Shown here: positions 25,601 through 34,478 of the stretch, piece after piece
Layout: each line of letters starts with the position of its first letter
How positions within the stretch are numbered: position 1 is the stretch's first letter
Origin: Burkholderiaceae bacterium
GTDB lineage: Bacteria; Pseudomonadota; Gammaproteobacteria; Burkholderiales; Burkholderiaceae_E
DNA length: 64,000 bases
Direction of reading: 5' to 3'
Assembly (NCBI GenBank): GCA_023954135.1
Contig: JAMLIN010000020.1
Span: 1-64,000 of the forward strand
Translations under genes and position numbers: made by a program
Notes under the pieces: generated by a model
Told to the model about the DNA's origin: nothing
What the model saw: only the letters and a program-made list of their open reading frames with translations
Database searches by the model: none

Positions 25601-25860
25601 ATCAGGTCTATCTCGATACCGCACGGCTGCTGACGCAGGTGGCGCCGCTGGTGTTCGTGGATGACACCTTCGCCCTGAAGGGCGGCACGGCGATCAATCT
25701 GTTCGTGTGCAACGACCGCTTTGGCCATCCCGTGCAGCCCGAGGAGTGGTTTCTCGTTCCGCTGTTCGTGATCGACGAGGCCGTCGCGCGCATCAAGGAT
25801 GGCAGCATCACCGACTACGTCTACGACCCAAAGGCCGCAAAGCTGGTGAAGGTGGCGTAG
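25597..25860 (+). pseudogene. truncated AbiEii fused to a GIY-YIG-protein-like tail
   Basis: 87 codons. The first 37 residues follow AbiEii (MNQVYLDTARLL ... KGGTAINLFV). At about base 25708 the sequence switches to CNDRFGHPVQPEEWFLVPL followed by FVIDEAVARIKDGSITDYVYDPKAAKLV, which resembles the C-terminus of GIY-YIG/T5orf172-type proteins. The DxD catalytic motif and the rest of the toxin are gone, so it should have no nucleotidyltransferase activity. It looks like a deletion junction between two genes that happens to keep frame. Confidence 0.7.
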
Positions 25861-25884
25861 TTCGGGAATGGCCCGGGTTCTTGC

Positions 25885-26304
25885 CTATCCGTCCTGCCAG
25901 GGGTTGATGACGGTCACGCCAGCCGCTTCATAGGGCGATGCGTCGCGTGATGCGACGATGAAGCCGCGCGATGCTGTGACGGCCGCAATGTAGCCGCCTG
26001 GCGTCGGGAAGCCTCGACCGCTGTTCCTGGCCATCACCGCCAGGTCGGCATAGTGGCGTGCCGCATCCGTGTCGAATGGCAGTACCCGATCCTTGAACGA
26101 CTCCAGCAGTTCGTTCAGGGCGCGGTCGAGCATGTTCTTGCGCTTGCCCGCCGGCAACGCCCGGATACCGAACAGCAATTCGGCCAGCGTGACGCTCGAC
26201 AAATACAAGGTTTCCGCCGCCTGATCGTTCAGCCAGGCTCTTACGGCAGCGTCTGGCTCTGGCTTCATCGCCTCGGAAACGACATTGGTATCCAGGACGA
26301 TCAT
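25885..26304 (-). CDS. FitB/VapC-type PIN toxin, catalytic Asp replaced
   Basis: 139 aa, full length for FitB-like PIN toxins. Asp5 (MIVLDTNVVSEAM), Glu42 (LAELLFG) and the C-terminal SRDASPYEAAGVTVINPW are as expected. The usual Asp of the motif TPDGYIAA is Gly here (residue 103, TPGGYIAA; codon GGC where GAC would be expected). This residue binds the metal in PIN nucleases, so the toxin is probably inactive. It directly follows its antitoxin gene, which is frameshifted. The expected residue comes from my knowledge of the family. Confidence 0.75.
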   Translation of the reverse strand: MIVLDTNVVSEAMKPEPDAAVRAWLNDQAAETLYLSSVTLAELLFGIRALPAGKRKNMLDRALNELLESFKDRVLPFDTDAARHYADLAVMARNSGRGFPTPGGYIAAVTASRGFIVASRDASPYEAAGVTVINPWQDG

Positions 26305-26558
26305 TCAGTCGAAGCCCAGCGGTTTAGCCGGCGTCTTGTCGCGCACACTCTCGAAGACGGCGAAATCGTCGTTGGTCAGGCCGATCTTGCGACCGATGGC
26401 GGACAAGGCCTCCCCGACACGGACGCGCTTCTCCGGCTTGACCGCGGCCGACAGAATCTCGCGCACTTCCGCTTCCGTGCTGCGGCCGTGCTGGGCCGCA
26501 GCACGCGCAAAGCGCGATGCACGTCATCGGGTACGTTCCTGACGGTCAGGATGGCCAT
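26305..26558 (-). pseudogene. FitA-like antitoxin, frameshifted
   Basis: The start reads MAILTVRNVPDDVHRALR, a normal FitA/Arc-type opening. From about base 26510 the family sequence continues in another frame (AAQHGRSTEAEVREILSAAVKPEKR ... ESVRDKTPAKPLGFD) up to a stop abutting the toxin start. The full span is 254 bases, one short of a whole number of codons, so a single-base deletion is the simplest cause. The DNA-binding strand and helix are split, so no functional antitoxin is expected. Confidence 0.75.
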
Positions 26559-26667
26559 GATTCACAATCTCCGACCTGCTTTCGATGACTGCAGTTATAG
26601 GTAAACGAAGTCATTCACGCAAGCATCGAGCCGGGCAGCACTCGAGGGCCGGCGAGGCCAGCCGCGG

Positions 26668-27405
26668 CTAGACGTGCTGCCCGCCGTTGATCGCTATCTC
26701 CGCCCCGTTGATATACGCGGCGCCCGAGGTGCACAGGAAGTAGATGGTCGCGGCAACCTCCTCGGGCTCACCCAGGCGGCGCAGCGGGATGTCGCGTTCC
26801 ACGATCTGCGCGGTGCCCGGAGACAGGATGGCGGTGTCGATCTCGCCCGGTGCGATCGCATTGACCCGTACGCCGTGCGGGCCGAACTCGTGAGCCATTT
26901 CCCGGGTGAGTGCCAGAAGGGCTGCCTTGGACGCGGCGTAGGCAGAGCCCGCGAACGGGTGGACACGCGAGGCCACGATGGACGTCACGTTCACAACGAT
27001 CCCTCTGGCCGCACTCAGCTCGGGGAACAGGCCACGGGCGAGCAGGGCGATGGAGAACAGGTTCACATTGAAGACCGTGCTCCAGGTCTCGTAGCTGGAG
27101 TCCAGCACGCCCATGCGCTCGCCGCCAGGCAGCTTGGGGGATATGCCGGCATTGTTCACGATGGCGTCGATCCGCCCGTGGCTGAGGCGCTCGCGAATGT
27201 CCTGCACGCCCTTGTCCAGGCTGCCGATGTCGGTGAGGTCGAGCTGGATGTGGCTGTCGCGACCTTCCGGCCATGGGCAATTGGCATTGAACGGCTGCCG
27301 CGATACGGTCAGCACGCGCCAGCCGGCGGCGTTGAAGTGCTTGACCGTCGCATGGCCGATTCCCCGGCTTGCGCCGGTCAGCAACATCGTCTTTCGCACC
27401 GTCAT
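26668..27405 (-). CDS. SDR family oxidoreductase
   Basis: 245 aa. TGASRGIG near the N-terminus binds NAD(P); NNAG, the Ser of VNVTSIVAS and the YAASK Tyr-Lys pair complete the catalytic set; the C-terminal FLCTSGAAYINGAEIAINGG is typical of FabG-like SDRs. It is the last of three minus-strand genes after an APH-type kinase and a class III aminotransferase, with a 61-base gap. It may reduce or oxidise a product of that pathway, but the substrate is not evident. Confidence 0.85.
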   Translation of the reverse strand: MTVRKTMLLTGASRGIGHATVKHFNAAGWRVLTVSRQPFNANCPWPEGRDSHIQLDLTDIGSLDKGVQDIRERLSHGRIDAIVNNAGISPKLPGGERMGVLDSSYETWSTVFNVNLFSIALLARGLFPELSAARGIVVNVTSIVASRVHPFAGSAYAASKAALLALTREMAHEFGPHGVRVNAIAPGEIDTAILSPGTAQIVERDIPLRRLGEPEEVAATIYFLCTSGAAYINGAEIAINGGQHV

Positions 27406-27466
27406 GAGTCTCTCTCTTGAAGCGGGGCGCGTCGCCCGGCCTGTCGAAGAATCCGATCGGCCGGCC

Positions 27467-28765
27467 TCATGCCGGCGCCCTTGCGGCAGCGCCGGCCAGG
27501 GCATCGGCCATCGCCTCGAGGAAGATGTCCGCATGCTCTCGCCGGAAGGATAGCGGCGGCCTGATCTTCAGCACATTGGCGTCACGGCCGCAGACGCTGA
27601 TGAGCACGCCGGCTCGACGCAGGGCATTGACGAGAAACGCCGCCAGCTGCGGATCGGGTGTGCCATGCCGGGTCGCGTCCACCAGCTCCACGCCGATGTA
27701 AAGGCCCAGGCCGCGCACATCGCCGATGCCGGGGTGCTCGTGCGCCAGCCGATGCAGGCCTTGCCGCAGATAGTCTCCCACGTCGGCAGCCCTCTCGCGA
27801 AGGCCTTCCTGCTCGATCACGTCCAGCACCGCATGCCCGACGGCGGCAGACACCGTGTTGCCGCCGAAAGTATTGAAGTAGCGCTGTTCGCGGCCGAAGC
27901 TCTCGGCCAGCCGGGACTGCATGACCAGGCCTGCCATGGGATGCCCGGCGCCCATGGGCTTGCCCATGGTGACGATGTCGGGGACGAGCCCGGCCTCGCG
28001 TTGAAAGGCCCACCAGAAGTCGCCGGTTCGACCGAAGCCGCCCTGCACCTCGTCGGCGATGAATACCCCTCCGGCCTCTCGCACCGCCTGTGCCGCGGCG
28101 GACAGCGCGCCGTTGCGGTCCGGGAAGATGCCGTCGCTCGCGAAGACGGTGTCCACCATCATGGCCGACAGGCCGAAGCCCCGGGCCTGGAGATCGCGAG
28201 CGGCTGCCTGGATGTCCTCGACGAAGCGGGCGGCGACATCGGCCGCGGTTGCCCGTCCGAAGGGCTTGGGCGCCCGGACCAGCCGCACATGGGGCGCATT
28301 GCTCTGGCGCAGGGATGGGGAGATGTCGGCCAGCGCCAGGGTGACGCCATGATAGGCGAAATCGGTAACGATCAGGCCCGTCTGGCCCGTGGCGGCCTGC
28401 GCGATGCGTAGCGCCAGGTCATTGGCCTCGCTGCCGCTGCACGTCAACGCGACTCTGGACAGAGGCTGCGGGAACAGGCTGGCCAGCCTTTCGGCGTAAG
28501 CGACGACACCCTCATGGAGGTAGCGAGTATGAGTGTTGAGCCTGCCTGCCTGCTCGCTCAGCGCCTGGACCACTCGCGGATGACAGTGCCCGACACAGGG
28601 CACGTTGTTGTAGCAGTCCAGATAGGCGCGATCCTGGGCGTCGTAAAGCCAGACATCCTCGGCCCGGACCGGTGTCAGCGGTTCCTCGTAGAAATGGCGG
28701 TAGGCGGGGCCCAGCACTTCGGTACGGCGCCGGACAAGGGAATCGGCGTAGGCGTCGGGGCTCAT
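27467..28765 (-). CDS. class III PLP enzyme, phospho-lyase-like (AGXT2L type)
   Basis: 432 aa. PLP features: CSGSEANDLALR (about 109-120), FIADEVQGGFGRTG with Asp238/Gln241, and the Schiff-base Lys269 in TMGKPMGAGHP. The MGAGHPMAGL surroundings and NNVPCVGHCHP near the start are characteristic of the ethanolamine-phosphate / 5-phosphohydroxylysine phospho-lyase group. That group uses the aminotransferase fold to eliminate phosphate. It is encoded just downstream of an APH-type kinase, as expected if the kinase makes the phosphorylated substrate. Ordinary transamination cannot be excluded. Confidence 0.8.
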   Translation of the reverse strand: MSPDAYADSLVRRRTEVLGPAYRHFYEEPLTPVRAEDVWLYDAQDRAYLDCYNNVPCVGHCHPRVVQALSEQAGRLNTHTRYLHEGVVAYAERLASLFPQPLSRVALTCSGSEANDLALRIAQAATGQTGLIVTDFAYHGVTLALADISPSLRQSNAPHVRLVRAPKPFGRATAADVAARFVEDIQAAARDLQARGFGLSAMMVDTVFASDGIFPDRNGALSAAAQAVREAGGVFIADEVQGGFGRTGDFWWAFQREAGLVPDIVTMGKPMGAGHPMAGLVMQSRLAESFGREQRYFNTFGGNTVSAAVGHAVLDVIEQEGLRERAADVGDYLRQGLHRLAHEHPGIGDVRGLGLYIGVELVDATRHGTPDPQLAAFLVNALRRAGVLISVCGRDANVLKIRPPLSFRREHADIFLEAMADALAGAAARAPA

Positions 28766-28830
28766 GTCGGTGATCGTGTGTGCAGGGTGGAGGTACGGTA
28801 CGTCCAGGCTGAAATGATGCGTGTCGCGCG

Positions 28831-29868
28831 CTATGCATGCGGCGACATTCGGCGCCAGAGAGGAGCCAGCAGCATCGCCAGTCGGCGCGCATCGGGGTTG
28901 TAGCGCAGGATGTAGTCGCGGTTCTCGGGAAACATCGCTGCTCGCCATTCGGTGAGTACCAGGCGTTGCACGACTCGCGCGAGAACGAGGTCCAGGACAT
29001 GACGACGTTCGTCCTCGGTCAGCGGGATCTCCTCCGCGTAGCCTTCCAGCAACTCGTCCATGGCCGCCAACGGGTCGCCGGCGTCCGGCATCTGGTAGGA
29101 CGCCGCGATGGCCGGGTCGCACACCAGCGGCGCGACCACGACGTCGCCGAAATCCAGGATGCCGGCGATGCTGTCGTGGTTCGAGTCCTGCACCAGATAG
29201 TTGCTCTTGCTCAGGTCGTTGTGGATGGCCTGCTGCCGCATGCCGGACAGGGCCAGGGAGATGCTGGCCTCGAATGCCGCAATGAACTTGCTGGCGATAT
29301 CCCTCAGCACCGGGTCGTCGACATGGCGAACCAGTGGCTTCAGCTGCCCGAGTTGCATGAGGTTCCAGAGAAAATCCCGCTGCATGCCGGCATGCTCGAA
29401 GCCGTGAAGCGCCTTGTCGAACCTGCCGAGCGCGCTACCGAGCGATCGGCGGTGCGCGGCCGATGTTTCGGCCCTGACCCCGGTGATGCCGTGCAGATAG
29501 CTGTAGGACCGAACCTGGCAATCGCGGCCCGCCTCGTCCCGCATGACCAGGTAGTCGCTTCCGTCGCCACTGACCAGGTGCCTCGGTGCCATTGTCGTCG
29601 CGCCCCGCGACTCCAGATGGCGCAGCAGCGCGATCTGGAACTGCGTCTCCACTTCGGGCTCCGACCCATTCGCGAACTTCAGGACGTATTTCGTACCCCT
29701 TGCCGACGTCGCCAGGAAGTTGCAGTCCCGCTCGCCTGTCAGGGGTACGACCTGTGGCGAGAATCCATAGGCTTCCTGGGCTATGTGGCCGGCGAAGCGC
29801 TCGGAGACCACGGGCTTCGGCGAGTTGAGCAGCTCGGTGGCGAGAAGCGGGCGGTTCATGGTCTGCAT
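28831..29868 (-). CDS. APH-fold kinase, hydroxylysine-kinase-like
   Basis: 345 aa. The Brenner motif is HNDLSKSN (His216, Asp218, Asn223) and the metal-binding DFGD is at 239-242, followed by VVVAPLVCDPAIAASY. The N-lobe has YVLKFANG with the ATP-contacting Lys. In animals and many proteobacteria such a kinase pairs with an AGXT2L-type phospho-lyase to degrade 5-hydroxylysine, and the next gene is that lyase type. Antibiotic resistance is unlikely in this context. A second Met three codons in could also be the start. Confidence 0.8.
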   Translation of the reverse strand: MQTMNRPLLATELLNSPKPVVSERFAGHIAQEAYGFSPQVVPLTGERDCNFLATSARGTKYVLKFANGSEPEVETQFQIALLRHLESRGATTMAPRHLVSGDGSDYLVMRDEAGRDCQVRSYSYLHGITGVRAETSAAHRRSLGSALGRFDKALHGFEHAGMQRDFLWNLMQLGQLKPLVRHVDDPVLRDIASKFIAAFEASISLALSGMRQQAIHNDLSKSNYLVQDSNHDSIAGILDFGDVVVAPLVCDPAIAASYQMPDAGDPLAAMDELLEGYAEEIPLTEDERRHVLDLVLARVVQRLVLTEWRAAMFPENRDYILRYNPDARRLAMLLAPLWRRMSPHA

Positions 29869-29923
29869 GCTAGCCCAGGGAAGGTCGGGGCGGGCTGCCG
29901 GCGCCTGCCGGGCGGCAGGGGTT

Positions 29924-32900
29924 TCAGTCGTACGTGATCGTATAGATCAGGTCCACCGCGCTGGTCCTGCCGGTCTGACCGCGCGCGGTCAGGCGGCGCG
30001 TGATGTCGTAGAACATGTACAGCGTGCTGGCCGCGCCGGCCATGCCGGCCTCGTACGTGACGTACAGCTGGTCGGACAGGCGCTTGCCGATCGACACGCC
30101 GCTCTCGCTCAGGCCCACTTCGTCGAAGCCCAGGTTCTCGCCCAGGTTGCCCGCCAGCAGGCCCAGGGCGGCCTGCTGCATGGCGTTGCCGTCGCCGCCA
30201 CCCGCGCCGGGCGCGCGCCCCAGCACCACCCACGACAGGGTCTCGGCATCGGGCAGTGGCGGCTCGGAGTACAGCGCCACACGAGGCGCCTGGGCGGTAC
30301 CGGTGACGCGTACGCCCGCGCGCACGTCGATGTTGGGACGCAGGGCCAGCAGGTTCAGCGACGGGTTGCTGTAGGGGCCGTTGAACAGCACGACGCCGGT
30401 CTCCACGTTCAAGGCCTGGCCCCAGGCGCGAAAGCGCCCTTCGTCGGTGCGGATCTCGCCGACGATGCCGACCGGGTCGTTGCCGCTCTCGACGCTGCGA
30501 ATGTTCAGCTCGCCTTGCAGGCGCGTGGTGATGCCATAGCCCTGTAGCGCGAAATCGCGCCCCAGGTCCAGCTTGACCTCCATATCCATGGGCCGGGCGG
30601 TCCGCAGCTCGCCGCGAGCCTGGGCCTCGGCCTGCTCCGCTTTCGCCTTCTGGTCGCTGGCGCGCTTGACCACCACGTCGCTGCCCAGGGTCGGCGCGCC
30701 CGATTCGGGCAGCGTGATCGAGGCGCGATCGACATGGATGTCGCCGCGCACGCGCAGGCGACCATCGGTCAGGCCGGCCGACAGCTCCCCACTGACGCTG
30801 ACCTGCCGGTCGCTGCGCACCAGCACCTGCATGCCCTCCAGTCGGGCGTTCACGTCCAGCGCGATGCCGGAATCCTGCGCCGTGGCATGGGCTACGCCGC
30901 TCCAGTCGACGTGGCCGCTGGCGGCCATCCGGCCACGCTCGGCCGGCGCCGGTGTACGGTTGCCGCTCATGCCGCGCACGTAGGCATGGCTGCCGGTCCC
31001 CCCTTGCAGCACGAGCTCCTCGATGTCGAGGCGATGGCCGTCCAGCCTCGCGCGCAGGCGGCCATCGTGCAGGTCCACACCGTCGAGCACCGAGCGCAGG
31101 TTCAGGCCATCCACCCGGATCGGGCCTTGCAGTTGCGGCGCCTGGACGGTGCCGGCGAGCTTGACGTCGGCGTCCAGCGCCCCGGTGATGCGCCAGCCCA
31201 GCGGCGCCAGGCTGCCCCAGACGCCCAGATCCTGCAGTTGCGCGCGCAGCTGTCCACCCAGCGGGGCATCGTCCGGCAGCGTCCAGCCACCCGCCTGACG
31301 CGCCAGGCGAGTCTGCGCCTGGCCCTGGATGATGCCTGCTCGCTCGGTGTCCCAGTCGAGCCGGGCCTGCACCTCGTCTCCGTCGGATTGCACCAGCAAT
31401 TCCAGCTTCCTGATGCCGGCGGCCACGCCGCGCGCGGGCGTGCCGTCGTTCACCTCGATGCGCGTGTTGTCGCTGGTGGCCGCGCCAGCGGCCTGTGCAC
31501 TGGGCTCACCCAGCCAGAGATCGCCGTTGTCGCGCCGGATGGATGCCTGCACGCGCAGCGCCTCGCTCATGTCGACATCCCAGTCGCCGCTGAGGACCAG
31601 CGACGACCGGATGCCTGCCGCCTCGAGCGGCGGATTGTCGGGCATCAGCGCATCGACCCAGGCCGGCACCAGGCCGCCGAGCTGGCCGCGCGACTGGATG
31701 CGGGTTGCCCCATCGGCCGCTTGCGAGAAGTGCACCGGCTCCCAGCGCAGCACCAGCGCTTCGCCCGGCCTGGCCACGCCCGCCGGCGGCGCGAGCGTCG
31801 CCTGCCCCGCGGTGGTGGTGATCCGCAGGGCAGGGTCGGTCTGTGCCGTGACCTGGAGTCCTTCGCCGAGCTCCAGGCGCCAGGGCTGCTTTTGGCCGGG
31901 CAGCGTGGCCGCGGCCGCAAGTTGCTGCAGCGTGATGTTCCACACCGGCGCGCCGGAGGTACCGGTCTGCGCCGTTTGCGCCCGTGTGGCGAGCACGGCA
32001 TGGGTGCCGTTGGCGGTGAGCTCACCCTGCGCCACCAGCGTGGCGGCGGCCAGATTACCCCGCACCTGCGCATCGAGCTTCTTCATGTCGATCACCGTGG
32101 CGGACGACGCCTTGCCGCCTTCGGCACCCGCCGCCCGGGCCGGCTCGGCGGCAGGCAGCTCGACGTGCAAGCCGGCGCTGCGGGCATGGGCGTCCAGACG
32201 CAGATCCGGATGCGCTGCGGGGTCCTGCAGGCCATCGAGCCATTGCTGCCAGCCGCCTTGCCAGTCGGCCGCGATCTGCGCGCCGCCTGTGGCCTTCAGC
32301 GCCGGCAGCGCCTCGCCCAGTACCGGCAGGGACCGCAACCAGCCCAGCAGTTGCTCGGCCGATGCCACGTTCAGTGTCAGCTTGCCGCCGCCGCTGGCTT
32401 GCCGCATGGCGACATCGGCATCGAGGTCGAGCCCGGGCGCGGTGGCCTTGACGACAGCTTCGATGCGCTCGGCGTCCGGTAGCGCCACGTTCAGCTTGCG
32501 GGCATCGACCCTGGCCTGGAACGCATCGAGATGCATGTGCTCGAGGTCCAGCCGTTGCGGCGACCAGTGGCCCCTGGCCTGGATGGCGCGCACGTCCAGG
32601 CGGCTGCGTTGGCTGCCGCCTGCTCCCGTGACGGTACCCTGGCCGGTGATGTCCACATCGAAGCCGACACCGCTGTCCAGTTGCCCGCTGGCGGCCAGCG
32701 TGCCGCTCAGATCGGGCACTCGCTGGGCCGCCAGTTCACCGTGGATCTGCACCAACGGCAACTGCCGTAGCTCGCCGCGCACATCGAGCGCCTGCGTCTG
32801 CGGCTCGAAATGGCCCTGCAACTGCAGGCGGCCATCGCCGACGTGCACCTGCACGGTCTCGGCCGTCCAGCGCTCGGGCGTGATCCGGGCCCGGGCCAGT

Positions 32901-34420
32901 AGTTGCGACAGCGGCAGCCGCTGCTTGTCGATCAAGCCGGCGGCGGCGTTGCGGATGTCCGCTTCGATCTGCCATCGTGCCTGCGTCAGGTCGCCGGACG
33001 GCTCCGCGCCGGCATCGAGCGGATGTACCGAGGCCGTGCCGGTGATCGCGGTTTCCGGCAGGCTGGCGAGCAAGGGCTGCAGATTCAGTTCGTGCAGGCC
33101 CAGTTGCAGATCGGCCGTGTCCGGTTGCTGCGGGTGGACCCAGCCCTGCAGCTCGATGCGACCCGCCGGCCGGGCGCCTTGCAGCATCACCCGGGCCTGC
33201 TCGACATCGATGCGTTCGGGCGCGTAGCGGGCCCTGGCTTCGATGCTGTCGACCGGCAAACGCTGGGCATCCCATGCGCCCGGCGCACGATTCCGGATCT
33301 CGGCCGCCAGCTTCCACGCCGCGGACGTCAAAGACGCCTGCTCACCCTGCGCGTCATCCGGATCGATGTCGATATGGCCGTCCAGGTCGGTCACCGGGGC
33401 CGCGGCATGGAACGCCCGGGCGTTCAGGTGGCCCAGCCGCACATGTGCCTGCTGCACCGGCTGGCCGCGCCAGGGGTGCAGCGTGGCCAGCCCATGAAGC
33501 ATCGCAGCGGGCGGTCGGCCATCCGCCGCCTGCGTGTCGCCTGCCGTCACGTCCTGCAGCAGGCGGGCGATCACTGCAGCCGCATCGGCATCGGCACCGT
33601 GCTCCTGCGCGTCGAGTCGCAGGTCGACGTGTGCGGCATCTCCTCCGGCCAGCGTGCCATCGGCCTGCAGCAGCACCTGCAGGCGCAGCGGCACATCGGG
33701 CACCGGATCGCTCAGCCAGGCGCCGATCTTCGCTCGTACACCCAGATCGTGGGCGTTCAGCTTCACATCCGCCCGGACATGGCTCTGACTGTGGCGCAGG
33801 CCGGTCAGTTGCAGGTCGTGCCAGGTGCCGTCGTAGCGGTACCGGGCGGCGAAGTCGTCCGCCGCCTGCACGGCGCTGCTGCCATCCTCGGCCACGGTCT
33901 CGATCTCCAGGCGCTCCACCTGCACCGGCAGCGTGACCCGTATCGGCAAGGTCAACTGCTCGGGCATGGCGAAGGGTTCCCCGGGGGGCTCGGGCCGGTC
34001 CGGCTGCGGGCTCAGCCTGACTTGGATGCGCCCGGCCTGCAGTGCGCGCACATGGAGCGCACGGCCCAGGAGTTCGGACAGGCTCCAGTCGATCCGCAAC
34101 TGCTCGATGGCCAGGTCGGTGCCCGGCATGGCCCATTGCAGGCGCTGCACGGTGCCGCCGCCGGTGATGGAGCCGTTCGCCTCTTCATAGGTCAGGCTCT
34201 GGCCTTCGGGCAGGTACTTCTGCGCCAGGTGCAGGGCTTGCCGCAGGGATCCATCACTGGAAGCCCACCAGAGAACGGCGCCCAGGGCCAGCGCGAGCAT
34301 CAGCAACAGCGCCAGCAGAAGCCACAGCAGGCGCCTGAACCAGCGCCAGCCCGAGCGCGGCGTCCCGGGGGCAGGGGGTTCGGGGGAATCGGAGGTGATA
34401 GCCAGGGTGCGATCGTTCAT
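29924..34420 (-). CDS. tamB: TamB, translocation and assembly module subunit
   Basis: 1498 aa. An N-terminal cytoplasmic tail and one membrane helix (about residues 28-50, RRLLWLLLALLLMLALALGAVLWW) are followed by a very long beta-helical periplasmic domain with AsmA-like repeats. The conserved TamB (DUF490) C-terminus ends with GVSIGKRLSDQLYVTYEAG and YMFYDITRRLTARGQTG. It bridges the inner membrane to TamA and supports outer-membrane protein insertion and phospholipid transport. It lies directly downstream of tamA, with 58 bases between them. Confidence 0.94.
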   Translation of the reverse strand: MNDRTLAITSDSPEPPAPGTPRSGWRWFRRLLWLLLALLLMLALALGAVLWWASSDGSLRQALHLAQKYLPEGQSLTYEEANGSITGGGTVQRLQWAMPGTDLAIEQLRIDWSLSELLGRALHVRALQAGRIQVRLSPQPDRPEPPGEPFAMPEQLTLPIRVTLPVQVERLEIETVAEDGSSAVQAADDFAARYRYDGTWHDLQLTGLRHSQSHVRADVKLNAHDLGVRAKIGAWLSDPVPDVPLRLQVLLQADGTLAGGDAAHVDLRLDAQEHGADADAAAVIARLLQDVTAGDTQAADGRPPAAMLHGLATLHPWRGQPVQQAHVRLGHLNARAFHAAAPVTDLDGHIDIDPDDAQGEQASLTSAAWKLAAEIRNRAPGAWDAQRLPVDSIEARARYAPERIDVEQARVMLQGARPAGRIELQGWVHPQQPDTADLQLGLHELNLQPLLASLPETAITGTASVHPLDAGAEPSGDLTQARWQIEADIRNAAAGLIDKQRLPLSQLLARARITPERWTAETVQVHVGDGRLQLQGHFEPQTQALDVRGELRQLPLVQIHGELAAQRVPDLSGTLAASGQLDSGVGFDVDITGQGTVTGAGGSQRSRLDVRAIQARGHWSPQRLDLEHMHLDAFQARVDARKLNVALPDAERIEAVVKATAPGLDLDADVAMRQASGGGKLTLNVASAEQLLGWLRSLPVLGEALPALKATGGAQIAADWQGGWQQWLDGLQDPAAHPDLRLDAHARSAGLHVELPAAEPARAAGAEGGKASSATVIDMKKLDAQVRGNLAAATLVAQGELTANGTHAVLATRAQTAQTGTSGAPVWNITLQQLAAAATLPGQKQPWRLELGEGLQVTAQTDPALRITTTAGQATLAPPAGVARPGEALVLRWEPVHFSQAADGATRIQSRGQLGGLVPAWVDALMPDNPPLEAAGIRSSLVLSGDWDVDMSEALRVQASIRRDNGDLWLGEPSAQAAGAATSDNTRIEVNDGTPARGVAAGIRKLELLVQSDGDEVQARLDWDTERAGIIQGQAQTRLARQAGGWTLPDDAPLGGQLRAQLQDLGVWGSLAPLGWRITGALDADVKLAGTVQAPQLQGPIRVDGLNLRSVLDGVDLHDGRLRARLDGHRLDIEELVLQGGTGSHAYVRGMSGNRTPAPAERGRMAASGHVDWSGVAHATAQDSGIALDVNARLEGMQVLVRSDRQVSVSGELSAGLTDGRLRVRGDIHVDRASITLPESGAPTLGSDVVVKRASDQKAKAEQAEAQARGELRTARPMDMEVKLDLGRDFALQGYGITTRLQGELNIRSVESGNDPVGIVGEIRTDEGRFRAWGQALNVETGVVLFNGPYSNPSLNLLALRPNIDVRAGVRVTGTAQAPRVALYSEPPLPDAETLSWVVLGRAPGAGGGDGNAMQQAALGLLAGNLGENLGFDEVGLSESGVSIGKRLSDQLYVTYEAGMAGAASTLYMFYDITRRLTARGQTGRTSAVDLIYTITYD

Positions 34421-34478
34421 GGTCGAAGTCCGAACCCGGCAGTGCCGAACGAGGGAGTGCCGGGTTCCATCGGAAACA

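Noticed and set aside
28831-29868. Aminoglycoside resistance gene
   Set aside because: The APH fold is shared, but the partner phospho-lyase and operon context point to small-amine metabolism.
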